From the NCBI RefSeq assembly GCF_050410795.1, contig NZ_CP191258.1, positions 2,480,001 to 2,544,000 on the forward strand: a DNA stretch of 64,000 nt, read 5' to 3'. Positions 26,374-35,450 of this stretch are shown here, piece by piece. Position 1 is the stretch's first letter; every line of letters starts with the position of its first letter. A program made the position numbers and the translations under genes. A model generated the notes under the pieces. The model was not told the origin of the DNA and did not search any database. It saw only the letters and a list, made by a program, of their open reading frames with translations. Source of the DNA: Fontivita pretiosa (lineage in GTDB: Bacteria > Planctomycetota > Phycisphaerae > Tepidisphaerales > Tepidisphaeraceae).

Positions 26374-27624
26374 ATGGCAAAGACGGTATCGATTCCTGCG
26401 GTGTTGGTCTGTTGGCTGGCGGTGTTGCTCGCGTGCGGCTGCGACCGCGATCAGCAGGCGATCCGCACGTATCAGATTCCCAAGCAGCCATTGGGAGCCG
26501 GGGCGACGACCCTGCCGGATGCCACAGCCTCAGAACGCGCCGCCGCATCATCAGAGCAGGGTGCTGCGCGGCAGGGGGCGCCGCTGCATGCCAGTGCCGC
26601 GGGCGGCGCCGGAACGCTTCGCTGGGACGTTCCCGAAGGCTGGCAGGCGATCGCGGCCGGGCAGATGCGCGTGGCGGCGTATCAGGTTTCGCCGCAGAAC
26701 CCCGAGGTGGTTCTGACGGTGATCCCGCTGGGTCCGGAGGCCGGCGAGCTGCTGCCGAACGTCAACCGCTGGGAAGGGCAGATTGGCCTGCCGCCGTCCA
26801 AGCCACAGGATCTGCCACGAGTCGTCAAGCGCATCGAGGTTGCTGGCAAGGCGGTGGATCTGATCGATTTGAGTGGGCCTGAAGACGCCAACCCGCGGCT
26901 GGCGCTGCTGGCGGCGATCGTGCCGCACGAGGGGCGGGTGTGGTTTTTCAAGCTGGCCGGGCCGATGCAGGTCGTGGCGGCGCAGCGGGAGAAGTTCGAG
27001 TCGCTGATTCGCTCGATCCGTGTGGATGAAGCCGGGCCGCCTCCCGCCCAGGCCGGCCCCGGCGAACTGCCGCCGGGACATCCGCCCATTGGCGGCGCCG
27101 CGCCGAGCACCGCAGCGGCCACGCCGCAACTTCCGCAAGGCCATCCGCCCATTGCGGCGCTGGCCGCCGCTTCGGACATCCGCTACGACCTTCCCCAAGG
27201 ATGGATCAAGGACGATCCCAAGCCGCTGCGTCACGTATCGTTCACGGTGGCCGGGCCTGGCGGGCAGGCGGCCGAGATGATCGTCTCAAAGCTTGAGGCC
27301 GCCGGCGCGGGAACCTACCTGGACAACATCAATCGCTGGCGTGGACAGGTGGGCTTGCCGCCGATCAAACAGGGTGATCCGCAGCCCGTCGAGCAGCTCA
27401 CCGTTGGCGGCGCCGACGCGGCGAAATACGACCTGGTCGGACCCAACAAACGCATGCTGGTCGCCGTTGTCGCCAAGGGGCCCGATTTGTGGTTCTTCAA
27501 ATTCAGCGGCCCGACAAAGCTGATCGATCAGCACGAGCCAGCCTTCGACCGTTTCCTGAATTCCGTGCAGTTCGTAACCGACCCGACCAGCCAGAGTCCC
27601 AGCCGTGACCCAGACCAGCACTAG
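26374..27624 (+). CDS. Lipoprotein with two tandem copies of an unnamed domain
   Basis: 416 residues. The signal peptide has a good lipobox (LLAC, C21; C23 also possible). After a low-complexity linker, residues 82-216 and 269-400 are two versions of one domain: each starts DVPEGW or DLPQGW, has a NRWEGQIGLPP or NRWRGQVGLPP core (131-141 and 320-330), and ends WFFKLAGP or WFFKFSGP. They are joined by two GHPPI-containing linkers (about 233-262). I do not recognise the domain. The stop overlaps the possible GTG start of the ResB-CcsA gene, so the two are probably translated together and the protein may help cytochrome c maturation in the periplasm; that is inference. Confidence 0.75.
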   Translation: MAKTVSIPAVLVCWLAVLLACGCDRDQQAIRTYQIPKQPLGAGATTLPDATASERAAASSEQGAARQGAPLHASAAGGAGTLRWDVPEGWQAIAAGQMRVAAYQVSPQNPEVVLTVIPLGPEAGELLPNVNRWEGQIGLPPSKPQDLPRVVKRIEVAGKAVDLIDLSGPEDANPRLALLAAIVPHEGRVWFFKLAGPMQVVAAQREKFESLIRSIRVDEAGPPPAQAGPGELPPGHPPIGGAAPSTAAATPQLPQGHPPIAALAAASDIRYDLPQGWIKDDPKPLRHVSFTVAGPGGQAAEMIVSKLEAAGAGTYLDNINRWRGQVGLPPIKQGDPQPVEQLTVGGADAAKYDLVGPNKRMLVAVVAKGPDLWFFKFSGPTKLIDQHEPAFDRFLNSVQFVTDPTSQSPSRDPDQH

Positions 27625-30622
27625 ATCACTCGACGCGATGAGCATTCGCCCCGCCTCTGCAAGTCAGACGCGCGCCGGGCAGGTGCTGATGGCCTATCTT
27701 CAGCCGCTGGCCTCGCTGCGATTCACCGTCGTGCTGCTGGCGCTGAGCATGGTGCTCATCTTCGCCGGAACCACCGTCCAGAGCGAATTGAGCATCTGGG
27801 ATGTACAGAAGCGCTACTTCCACACGTGGTTCACGTTCATCGAATGGCGGCTGTTTTTCCCGCTGTGGGAATGGGGCAACAAGAACATCCCCGGTGCGAT
27901 TCCTTTTCCCGGCGGATACACCCTGATCAGCCTGCTGTTGATCAATCTCATCGCCGCACACGCCCTGCGCTTCAAGCTGAGCTTCAAGCGTTCCGGCATC
28001 TTGCTGATTCACTCGGGGCTGATCCTGCTGCTGGTCGGGGAGCTGATCACCAGTGTGTATCAGGTCGAGGGGCAGATGGTGCTGGATGTCGGCGGCAGCT
28101 CGAACTTCACCTCCGACATCCGGCAGGTAGAGCTGGCGGTGATCGACCCTTCGCCGGCGGATCATGACCAGGTGACCGTGATTCCGGGCGCGCGGCTGAT
28201 GCACAAGGGGACGATCCAGCACCCCAGCCTGCCGTTTGCGATCCATGTGGAGGAGTTCTACCCCAACAGCGACGTTGTCGGTCCGATGCAGCCCGGCGCG
28301 GCGCAGGCTCGCCGCCCCACCGCGGGCGTGGGCCGACAGATCGGCATCGTGCCCCGTCCCAAAGCCACCGGCACGCAGGCGCAACAGGTCGATCAGCCCT
28401 CGGCGTTCGTCACGCTGATCAGCAACGACGGACAGAACCTGGGCACTTACCTGGTTTCCACGCTCACACTGCTGCCGCAGTTTCCGCAGATCCACGAACC
28501 ACAGCCCGTCCGCGTCGGCGACCGGCAGTACTGGATTCAGCTCCGCTTCAAGCGCGAGTATCGTCCGTACACGATCCACCTGAAAAAATTCACCCATGAC
28601 CGCTACACCGGAACCGACATCCCCAAAAACTTCGCCAGCCTCGTCAGACTCGTCGATGAACGCAACAACGTCGATCGCGAAGTGCTGATCTGGATGAACC
28701 ACCCGCTTCGCTACGCCGGAGAGACGTTCTACCAGGCCAGCTTCAAGCCCGGCGACCAGACTTCGATCCTGCTGGTGGTTCGCAATCCCGGCTGGCTGCT
28801 GCCGTATATCTCCTGCACGATGGTGGGGGTTGGAATGCTGGTGCATTTCGGCATGCACCTGATGCAATTCCTCGGGCGCGTGCGCAACGCCGCGCCCGGC
28901 GGGCAGAAAAACAGGCATCCAAGCGCAAGAGGAAAGGACCGTCCCACCTGGATCCCCGCCGCCATCGTCTCGGGCATCTGTATTCTGTACCTGCTGTCTC
29001 TGGTTCGTTCGCCCGCACAACCGCCCGGCTCCTTCGACCTGAACCTGTTCGGCAGGCTGCCGGTCAGTTTCGATGGCCGAACCATGCCGCTGGACTCGCT
29101 GGCGCGCAACAGCCTGCGCATCGTCAGCGGCAGGGACACACTCTCCACTGAACAGGGCAAACGGCCCGCGATCAACTGGCTGCTGGATGTGTTTGCCCGA
29201 CCGGATCGAGCTGTCGAGTACAAGGTCTTCCGCATCGATCATCCGGACATCAAGAGCCTGCTGGGCCTGAGCGATGACGAAAAGCGGTTCTCGATCGGGC
29301 AGATCACCCCCAAACTCGACAAGCTTCAGGAGCAGTTCACGCTGGCCTCCGGCGTCGAGCGAAACCGCCGCGATGCCTATCAACGGCAGATTGTTGAGCT
29401 GGCCGAGCACATCATCCTGTTCAACCGACTGCGGGCGCTGGATTCGCTGCTGCTCTCGCCGCCGCTGGTCAGCGACCAGTGGCGCAGCTTCGGCGAGGCG
29501 ATCCGCGCCGTGCGCCACGACAACCTCCGTGATCCGGGCAGCGAGTCGATCCAGGCGATGCTCGAGGCCTATCACAACGGCATGCCCGAGCAGTTCAACG
29601 CCGTCGCCAATGCGTACTGGGATCTGATCCGCCAGCGGATGCCCACGCAGGCCCAGAAGCTGGGTGTGGAAGTTCTGTTCAACCGCGCTTCGCCGTTCAC
29701 CAGTGGCATGGCGTTGTACGTGGTCGTATTCCTGCTGGCGATGGGAAGCTGGTTGAAGTGGCACGGTCCGCTGGCGCGGGCGGCGCTGTGGACTCTGGTG
29801 GTGGCGCTGGTCTTCCACACGCTGGGGCTGATCGCGCGCATCTATCTCCAGGGACGCCCGCCGGTCACCAACCTGTATTCCTCGGCGATTTTCATCGCGT
29901 GGGCGGCGGTGGCGTTCTGCGTGGCGCTGGAAGTCCTGTACCGCAACGCCGTCCCCAGCGCCGCCGCCGCTGTTGTGGCTTTTCCCTCCCTGCTGATCGC
30001 TCACTACCTGGCGGGCGACGGTGACACCATGCGGATGCTCCAGGCGGTGCTGGACACCAACTTCTGGCTGGCTACCCATGTGGTGGTCATCACCCTGGGC
30101 TATACCGCAGCATTCCTGGCGGCGACGCTGGCGGCGGTGTACATCGTGGGCGGCGTGTTCACCCGCGCCCTGCACGCCGACGCACGCAACACGCTCACCC
30201 GCATGGTCTATGGCGTGGTCTGCTTCGCCATGTTGTTCAGCTTCGTGGGCACGATCCTCGGCGGGATCTGGGCCGACCAGTCCTGGGGCCGATTCTGGGG
30301 CTGGGATCCGAAGGAAAACGGCGCGATCCTGATCGTCCTGTGGATTGCGATCATTCTACACGCCCGCTGGGGTGGGCTGGTACGCCAGCGCGGACTGATG
30401 TGCCTCTCGGTGGTCGCCGGCATCGTCACCAGTTGGAGTTGGTTCGGCACCAACATGCTGGGCGTGGGGCTGCACAGCTATGGTTTTATGGACTCGGCGG
30501 TGACGTGGCTGGCCCTGTATGTCTTCAGCCAGATCGCGATCATTCTGGTGGGCAATCTTCCCATAAATATCTGGCGTAGCTACAGTTCTGAGATGGCCAC
30601 CGCACAGGCTCCCGCCACCTAA
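27605..30622 (+). CDS. ccsBA: Fused ResB-CcsA cytochrome c biogenesis protein (system II)
   Basis: 1,005 residues from a GTG at 27605 that overlaps the previous gene; an ATG at 27638 is an alternative. Residues about 15-400 are ResB-like: helices near the N-terminus (LRFTVVLLALSMVLIFAGTT), a long periplasmic part and a helix at about 395-415. Residues about 695-1000 are CcsA-like, with multiple helices and the haem-handling WWD motif (WADQSWGRFWGWDPKENGA, about 888-906). CcsBA fusions export and attach haem to apocytochromes c in one polypeptide. A middle region (about 440-690) of largely soluble sequence is longer than in small homologues. The presence of system II implies c-type cytochromes and respiration. 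Confidence 0.93.
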   Translation: MTQTSTRSLDAMSIRPASASQTRAGQVLMAYLQPLASLRFTVVLLALSMVLIFAGTTVQSELSIWDVQKRYFHTWFTFIEWRLFFPLWEWGNKNIPGAIPFPGGYTLISLLLINLIAAHALRFKLSFKRSGILLIHSGLILLLVGELITSVYQVEGQMVLDVGGSSNFTSDIRQVELAVIDPSPADHDQVTVIPGARLMHKGTIQHPSLPFAIHVEEFYPNSDVVGPMQPGAAQARRPTAGVGRQIGIVPRPKATGTQAQQVDQPSAFVTLISNDGQNLGTYLVSTLTLLPQFPQIHEPQPVRVGDRQYWIQLRFKREYRPYTIHLKKFTHDRYTGTDIPKNFASLVRLVDERNNVDREVLIWMNHPLRYAGETFYQASFKPGDQTSILLVVRNPGWLLPYISCTMVGVGMLVHFGMHLMQFLGRVRNAAPGGQKNRHPSARGKDRPTWIPAAIVSGICILYLLSLVRSPAQPPGSFDLNLFGRLPVSFDGRTMPLDSLARNSLRIVSGRDTLSTEQGKRPAINWLLDVFARPDRAVEYKVFRIDHPDIKSLLGLSDDEKRFSIGQITPKLDKLQEQFTLASGVERNRRDAYQRQIVELAEHIILFNRLRALDSLLLSPPLVSDQWRSFGEAIRAVRHDNLRDPGSESIQAMLEAYHNGMPEQFNAVANAYWDLIRQRMPTQAQKLGVEVLFNRASPFTSGMALYVVVFLLAMGSWLKWHGPLARAALWTLVVALVFHTLGLIARIYLQGRPPVTNLYSSAIFIAWAAVAFCVALEVLYRNAVPSAAAAVVAFPSLLIAHYLAGDGDTMRMLQAVLDTNFWLATHVVVITLGYTAAFLAATLAAVYIVGGVFTRALHADARNTLTRMVYGVVCFAMLFSFVGTILGGIWADQSWGRFWGWDPKENGAILIVLWIAIILHARWGGLVRQRGLMCLSVVAGIVTSWSWFGTNMLGVGLHSYGFMDSAVTWLALYVFSQIAIILVGNLPINIWRSYSSEMATAQAPAT

Positions 30623-30653
30623 CAAAAACCTTCTTCATTTTCGATCTTTCCCC

Positions 30654-30692
30654 TTGTCGTCCGGTAATTGTTAGGGTATACATATACCTAAC
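30654..30692 (+). promoter_or_regulatory. Promoter with palindromic operator-like site
   Basis: TTGTCG (30654-30659) and TATACA (30677-30682) are 17 bases apart. The -10 sits inside a near-perfect palindrome, gttagggtatacatatacctaa with the final c (30670-30692), with GGTATA-CA-TATACC at its core. A regulator bound here would cover the -10. The cyclase-fold gene starts at 30731. Confidence 0.42.
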
Positions 30693-30730
30693 ACACGGCG
30701 CGGCCACGCGCTGGGCAAGGAGCGCCCCCT

Positions 30731-31327
30731 ATGACTACCGTCCGACACATCGAAAAGCTCTGGCGAGACAAGCTGTACGCCAAGCTCCTGCGGCAGATGC
30801 TGAGCGGCCGGCCCGAAGCTTCGCTGCGACTGGAACTGGAGCTGAACGGCCCGGTCCCGGCCGCTGCCATGGCCCTGCTGCGGCTGGATGAGTTGGGGCA
30901 GCCACACGTTCCCCTGTATGACAAGCTTCTGCGCGCGGTGCTGACGGCACAGGAACCCGACGGCGGCTGGGGCGATCCGATGACCACCGCGCTGTGCCTG
31001 CGAGGGCTTATGGCCGGGCAGGGCGGCGGGGCTGCGATCGAACGCGGATTGACGTATCTGGCCCAGTTGCAGAAGTCCGAAGGCATCTGGCCGAAGGTTC
31101 CCCTGCGCCGCATGCCCGCCGATCCGTTCGTCTCCGCCTTTGTTCTGCTGGAGCTGGGCGACCACGAGCGCTTCCGCCAGTCGGTTCGCTTCGCCGACGC
31201 ACTCAACTGGTTCCAGGTTCATCAGCACGCGCTGGATCCGGAGACGCGCCGCCTCTGGGATCACGCCTCCATCCGCTGCCGGATCCATCGGACCTGCGAT
31301 GTACAGTCGATGTTGAGCTGGTCGTAG
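30731..31327 (+). CDS. Squalene-hopene cyclase-like repeat protein, short, unknown function
   Basis: 198 residues. Residues about 75-130 (AQEPDGGWGDPMTTALCLRG then IERGLTYLAQLQKSEGIWP) show the QW-type repeats of the alpha/alpha toroid found in terpenoid cyclases and prenyltransferases (QxxDGxWG). Full-length cyclases have 600 residues or more and a DxDD motif; neither is present, so it cannot be a working cyclase by itself. It may be a single-repeat scaffold or regulatory protein. Its own promoter with a palindrome lies just upstream. Confidence 0.6.
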   Translation: MTTVRHIEKLWRDKLYAKLLRQMLSGRPEASLRLELELNGPVPAAAMALLRLDELGQPHVPLYDKLLRAVLTAQEPDGGWGDPMTTALCLRGLMAGQGGGAAIERGLTYLAQLQKSEGIWPKVPLRRMPADPFVSAFVLLELGDHERFRQSVRFADALNWFQVHQHALDPETRRLWDHASIRCRIHRTCDVQSMLSWS

Positions 31328-31417
31328 AACGCACAAGTAGCCGCAGGTGGTTCAAAATCTGCAAACCAGAAATATCCGGATCGGCGTCGCATCGCCGCGA
31401 TCGCCGGTGGTTGGGCT

Positions 31418-33346
31418 TCATGCCTCGCGCATGAAGTATTCTTCCTCGAGCTGTTCCAGCTTCTGCGTAAGGGCCTGAAACTGTTCCTGAAGGGCCTTGG
31501 CGCGGGAAGGGTCGCGGAAGTGCCCGGCGTCGCCGAAGCGGGCCTGACACTCGGCAAGCTCCTTTTCGGTCTGATGAATCTGCTCTTCGAGCTGCTGGAG
31601 GCTCAGCCGACCGAACGGGCGTTTGTAGGGGTTGTCTCGCTGCCTGCCCGCAGCCGCTTGAGGTTTGGTGGTCGGCTGCGGTTTGCGGCCGGTCGTGCTC
31701 GACGGCGTTGCGATGGATGAAGCCGCAGAAGCAGGCATCTGGCGCTGCTTTTCCAGCCAGGCCCGATACCCGCCGGCAAAATCGATCACTTTCGGCGGCT
31801 GGAGCACGAGCATCCGCTGGATGATCTTGTCCAGGAAGTAGCGATCATGACTGACGCACAGGATCGTTCCTTCAAAGCCGCGCAGCGCGGTCTCCAGTGC
31901 CTCGCATGAGGCGATGTCCAGGTGGTTGGTTGGCTCGTCCAGCAGCAGCACATTGGGTTTGTCCAGCAGCAGCTCCGCCAGTGCCACCCGCGCCCGCTCG
32001 CCGCCGCTGAGCACGCCCATGGGCTTATACACGTCGTCGCCGCGGAACAGCATCGCCGCCAGCGTGTCGCGCAGCTCCTTTTCCCTGATGTGCGGTCGAT
32101 CGCGGCCGACCTCTTCCAGGATCGTCAGCTCCGCCTCGAAGTCATCCAGCCGCTGATCGTAATAGCCGATGTTCAGGTTCGCCCCCCACTGCACATCGCC
32201 GGCATCGGCATCCTCCTGGCCCATCAACACACGCAGCAGGGTCGTCTTGCCCGATCCGTTAGGCCCGATGATCCCCACGCGCTGCCCTCGCGTGATCTGG
32301 AAGTGAACATCCTGCCAGAGTTGTTTGCCGGGGTATGACTTGCTCAGCTCGCGCACGCTCAGCACGCGGTCCCCGGCGCGCTGGTCGGTGTGCAGCCGGA
32401 TGTGGATCTGCCGGGCCGCGGCCACCTGTTCGATCATCGCCTCACTGCTGAGCAGACGCTTAAGCCGCTTGTTGCGCCCCCTGGCCTGACGCGCTCGCTG
32501 CCCGGCGCCGAACCGGCGGATGTACTCCTGCTGTTTGGCGATGTACTGCTGTTGCTGTTCATAGGCGCGCTGCTGGGAAAGCTCCTGCACCTCACGCTGC
32601 TGGACAAAGGCCGAGTAATTCCCCGGAAAGCTGGATAACTGCCGTCGCGTCAGCCAGACGATCCGCGTGGCCAGGCGATCCAGCAGGAAGCGGTCGTGGC
32701 TGATCAGCAGCACCGCCCCGCTGAACCCAAGCAGGTAATTCTCCAGCCACTCGATCGCCGACAGGTCCAGGTGATTCGTCGGCTCGTCCAGAAGCAGCAG
32801 GTCCGGTTCACTGAGCAGCAGCTTGGCCAGCGCCAGGCGTGACCGCTGCCCGCCGGAAAGCGTCTGGACATTCTGTTCCCACGTCGTCGGCTCCAGTCCC
32901 ACGCCCTGAAGCATCGCCTGGAGCCTGTGCCGCCAGGCGTAACCCCCGGCCAGCTCGAACTCATGCTGAATCGCCTGATACTGCCGCAGCGTTCTCTCAA
33001 GCTGCTGTCCGGACTGCCCCGCCATGGCGTGTTCGATCTGGCGAAGCTGCTGCGACAGCGCATGAAGCTCCGCAAATGCCAGCTCCGCCTCGTCCATCAC
33101 GCTGTTGGCAGACTCGAAGGTCGCATCCTGCGGCAAATACCCGAGCCTGATCGACTTCGCGAGGCTGAGCGTTCCGGCATCGGGCAGGATTTGCCCGGCG
33201 ATGATCTTCAGCAGCGTCGTCTTGCCGCTGCCGTTTTCACCGATCAGCCCCACCCGCTCGCCACGATCGATCCAGAAATTCAGATGCTCGAACAGCACCC
33301 GCTGTCCGAAGGTCTTTTCGATGTTCTCCAGCGTCACAATCGGCAC
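31418..33346 (-). CDS. ABC-F family ATPase (Uup/EttA-like)
   Basis: 642 residues with two ATP-binding cassettes and no membrane segments. Walker A motifs are GENGSGKTTLL (about 36-46) and GPNGSGKTTLL (about 358-368). Signatures LSGGQRSRLALAKLL and LSGGERARVALAELL, and Walker B stretches LLLLDEPTNHLDL and LLLDEPTNHLDI are all intact. Between cassettes is the Arg/Gln-rich P-site linker that reaches into the ribosome in this family. A C-terminal coiled coil (about 565-642, SLQQLEEQIHQTEKELAE) suggests a Uup-like member that also acts on DNA or ribosomes. ABC-F proteins affect translation or antibiotic protection. The gene end overlaps a small hairpin (31416-31436). Confidence 0.93.
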   Translation of the reverse strand: MPIVTLENIEKTFGQRVLFEHLNFWIDRGERVGLIGENGSGKTTLLKIIAGQILPDAGTLSLAKSIRLGYLPQDATFESANSVMDEAELAFAELHALSQQLRQIEHAMAGQSGQQLERTLRQYQAIQHEFELAGGYAWRHRLQAMLQGVGLEPTTWEQNVQTLSGGQRSRLALAKLLLSEPDLLLLDEPTNHLDLSAIEWLENYLLGFSGAVLLISHDRFLLDRLATRIVWLTRRQLSSFPGNYSAFVQQREVQELSQQRAYEQQQQYIAKQQEYIRRFGAGQRARQARGRNKRLKRLLSSEAMIEQVAAARQIHIRLHTDQRAGDRVLSVRELSKSYPGKQLWQDVHFQITRGQRVGIIGPNGSGKTTLLRVLMGQEDADAGDVQWGANLNIGYYDQRLDDFEAELTILEEVGRDRPHIREKELRDTLAAMLFRGDDVYKPMGVLSGGERARVALAELLLDKPNVLLLDEPTNHLDIASCEALETALRGFEGTILCVSHDRYFLDKIIQRMLVLQPPKVIDFAGGYRAWLEKQRQMPASAASSIATPSSTTGRKPQPTTKPQAAAGRQRDNPYKRPFGRLSLQQLEEQIHQTEKELAECQARFGDAGHFRDPSRAKALQEQFQALTQKLEQLEEEYFMREA

Positions 33347-33449
33347 ACCGCAAGAATAGCTGATCAGCCCACCGCCGACGAGGCGCAGGGACCCATCACC
33401 GGCACGTGCAGCGGATCGGACTGGCGGCTATACTGCCACGCCCGTGCCG

Positions 33450-34631
33450 ATGGCCATGGATGTCAAACAATCGCAGGGGCTGCCGCGGCTGATCGTCTCG
33501 CGACAGGCGATCCTGCACAACGTGCGGGTCATCCGCCAGCAGTTGCGCCCGGGAACCAGGGTCTGCGCGATGGTCAAGGCCGACGCCTACGGACACGGTG
33601 CCGACATCATCCTGGACACGCTGACGAATTTCAGCTACGAGGGCCTGCCCACGCCCGCGGTCGATCAGGTCGCCGTCGCCAGCCTCGACGAGGCCGCCGC
33701 CCTGCCTCAGATGCTGCCGATCCTGGTTTTTCGTGCCATCGAGAACGTGTATGTCGGCAAGGCACGCGAGGCGATCGAGACGGCGCTTCAGTTCGGCTGG
33801 ATCCTCACGATCGGCACCTGCGCCGCCGCCGACGACCTGGCCCGCATCGCACTGCAGCGCAACCGCCGGGCGATGGTTCATGTCATGATCGACACGGGCA
33901 TGTCCCGCTGCGGCTGCGAGCTGGCGCGGCTTGAGGAGCTGCTGGCCCGGATCGAATCCCACGGATCGCTGAAGCTGGTCAGCCTTGGCACCCATTTCGC
34001 CACCGCCGATGTCCCGGATCATCCCTATGTCATCGAGCAGTTCGCCCGTTTCCGGCAGGCCACGGATGATTTCGCCGCCTCGCGCAGCGGCAAGCTGATC
34101 CGTCACGCCGCCAACAGTGGCGCGATTTTCTTCTTCCCGCACACGCACCTGGACATGGTCCGTCCGGGAATCAGCCTGTACGGCATCGATCCCACGTGCA
34201 AGCCCAGCACCGACCGTTTTCTCAAGCCCGCCGCCAGATGGACCGCGCCGCTGATTTCGATTCTGGAGGTCAAGGCGGGCACGAGCGTGGGGTACGGACA
34301 GACCTGGCACGCCCCGCGCGACACGCGAATCGGGCTGGTGCCCGTCGGATACGCCGATGGATATCTTCGAGCCTGGGGCAACCGCGCGATGATGATGCTG
34401 CACGGAACCGAAGTCCCGGTCGTCGGACGCGTCAGCATGGACCTGACCACCATCGATCTGCATGATGTACCGGCGGCGCGGATTGGCGATGAGGTCACCG
34501 TCATGGATGATGATCCACTTTCCCCAGCAAGCGCCTATGCACTGGCTCAACTGGGGCAGACGATACCGTACGAGGTGCTGACGAGGATCGGCCCGCGGAT
34601 CAAGCGTGTCGCAGTGGACACCACCGCGTGA
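33450..34631 (+). CDS. alr: Alanine racemase
   Basis: About 393 residues from an ATG at 33450; a GTG at 33444 is also in frame. It interconverts L- and D-alanine for peptidoglycan using PLP. The PLP lysine is K43 in VCAMVKADAYGHG; the second catalytic base is the Tyr in TSVGYGQTW (about 283); the C-terminal domain has VGYADGYLRAWGN and VVGRVSMDLTTIDLHD. Length and motifs are those of a functional Alr. Planctomycetes were long thought to lack peptidoglycan; this gene fits the current view that many have it. The SDR gene follows within 40 bases. Confidence 0.95.
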   Translation: MAMDVKQSQGLPRLIVSRQAILHNVRVIRQQLRPGTRVCAMVKADAYGHGADIILDTLTNFSYEGLPTPAVDQVAVASLDEAAALPQMLPILVFRAIENVYVGKAREAIETALQFGWILTIGTCAAADDLARIALQRNRRAMVHVMIDTGMSRCGCELARLEELLARIESHGSLKLVSLGTHFATADVPDHPYVIEQFARFRQATDDFAASRSGKLIRHAANSGAIFFFPHTHLDMVRPGISLYGIDPTCKPSTDRFLKPAARWTAPLISILEVKAGTSVGYGQTWHAPRDTRIGLVPVGYADGYLRAWGNRAMMMLHGTEVPVVGRVSMDLTTIDLHDVPAARIGDEVTVMDDDPLSPASAYALAQLGQTIPYEVLTRIGPRIKRVAVDTTA

Positions 34632-34669
34632 TCACGCCAGGCGAATCGAAGAAAGGAACGACAACAACC

Positions 34670-35449
34670 ATGGCATACAACGGTTTTGACATCAGCGGCA
34701 GAGTGGTTTTCGTCACCGGCGGAACCAGCGGCATCGGACGGGCCATCGCGCTGGGCTGTGCCCAGGCCGGAGCGAAGGTCATTGCCGGGTCCACCAATCC
34801 TGACAAGGTCGCCGCCATCAAACGCGAGCTTGGCGCCGGCCACGAGGCCACCCAGATCGACGTGGCCGACGAACAGAGCGTCAAAAACGCCCTGGAGCTG
34901 GCGCGCGGCCGGTTCGGGCGCATCGACGCGGTGGTCAACGCCGCCGGCATCATCAAAAAGCAGCCCTCGCTGGAGATGCCCGTTGAGGAGTTTGAACGGA
35001 TCATCCGTGTCAATCTCACCGGCAGCTTCATCGTCGCGCAGCAGGCCGGGCGAATCATGAAAGACCAGCAGCCCGATGCCCAGGGGCTGCGCGGCTCGAT
35101 CACTTTCATCGCCTCGCTGACCAGCTTCATCTCCCTGAGCGAAGTTTTGGCTTACGCGGCCAGCAAGAGCGGCGTGCTGGGCCTGACGCGGGGACTGGCC
35201 AACGAGTGGGCGCAGTACGGCATCCGGGTCAACGCCATTGCCCCGGGCGTGTTCCCCACCGACCTGAACCGCCCGCTGATCGAAGGCACCGAACGCGGCG
35301 CCTGGCTCAAAAAACACACCCCCATGGGCCGATTCGGCAATGCCGAGGAACTGGTCGGCGCGGCCATCTATCTCATGTCGCCGTCCGCCAGCTATACCAC
35401 GGGGCATACCTTGCTGGTCGATGGCGGCTTCATGAGCCGAGGGGTGTGA
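34670..35449 (+). CDS. SDR family NAD(P)-dependent oxidoreductase
   Basis: 259 residues from the ATG at 34670, preceded by GAAAGGA; a GTG at 34628 overlapping the alr stop is less likely. The Rossmann motif is TGGTSGIGRAIALG (about 16-29). The catalytic residues are a Ser in the SLTSFISLSEV stretch and YxxxK in YAASK. The C-terminal TTGHTLLVDGGFMS is typical. The overall sequence resembles gluconate 5-dehydrogenase and 2-deoxy-gluconate 3-dehydrogenase (KduD-like) enzymes, which act in sugar-acid breakdown; the substrate is not proved by the motifs. It may share a transcript with alr. Confidence 0.88.
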   Translation: MAYNGFDISGRVVFVTGGTSGIGRAIALGCAQAGAKVIAGSTNPDKVAAIKRELGAGHEATQIDVADEQSVKNALELARGRFGRIDAVVNAAGIIKKQPSLEMPVEEFERIIRVNLTGSFIVAQQAGRIMKDQQPDAQGLRGSITFIASLTSFISLSEVLAYAASKSGVLGLTRGLANEWAQYGIRVNAIAPGVFPTDLNRPLIEGTERGAWLKKHTPMGRFGNAEELVGAAIYLMSPSASYTTGHTLLVDGGFMSRGV

Positions 35450-35450
35450 A

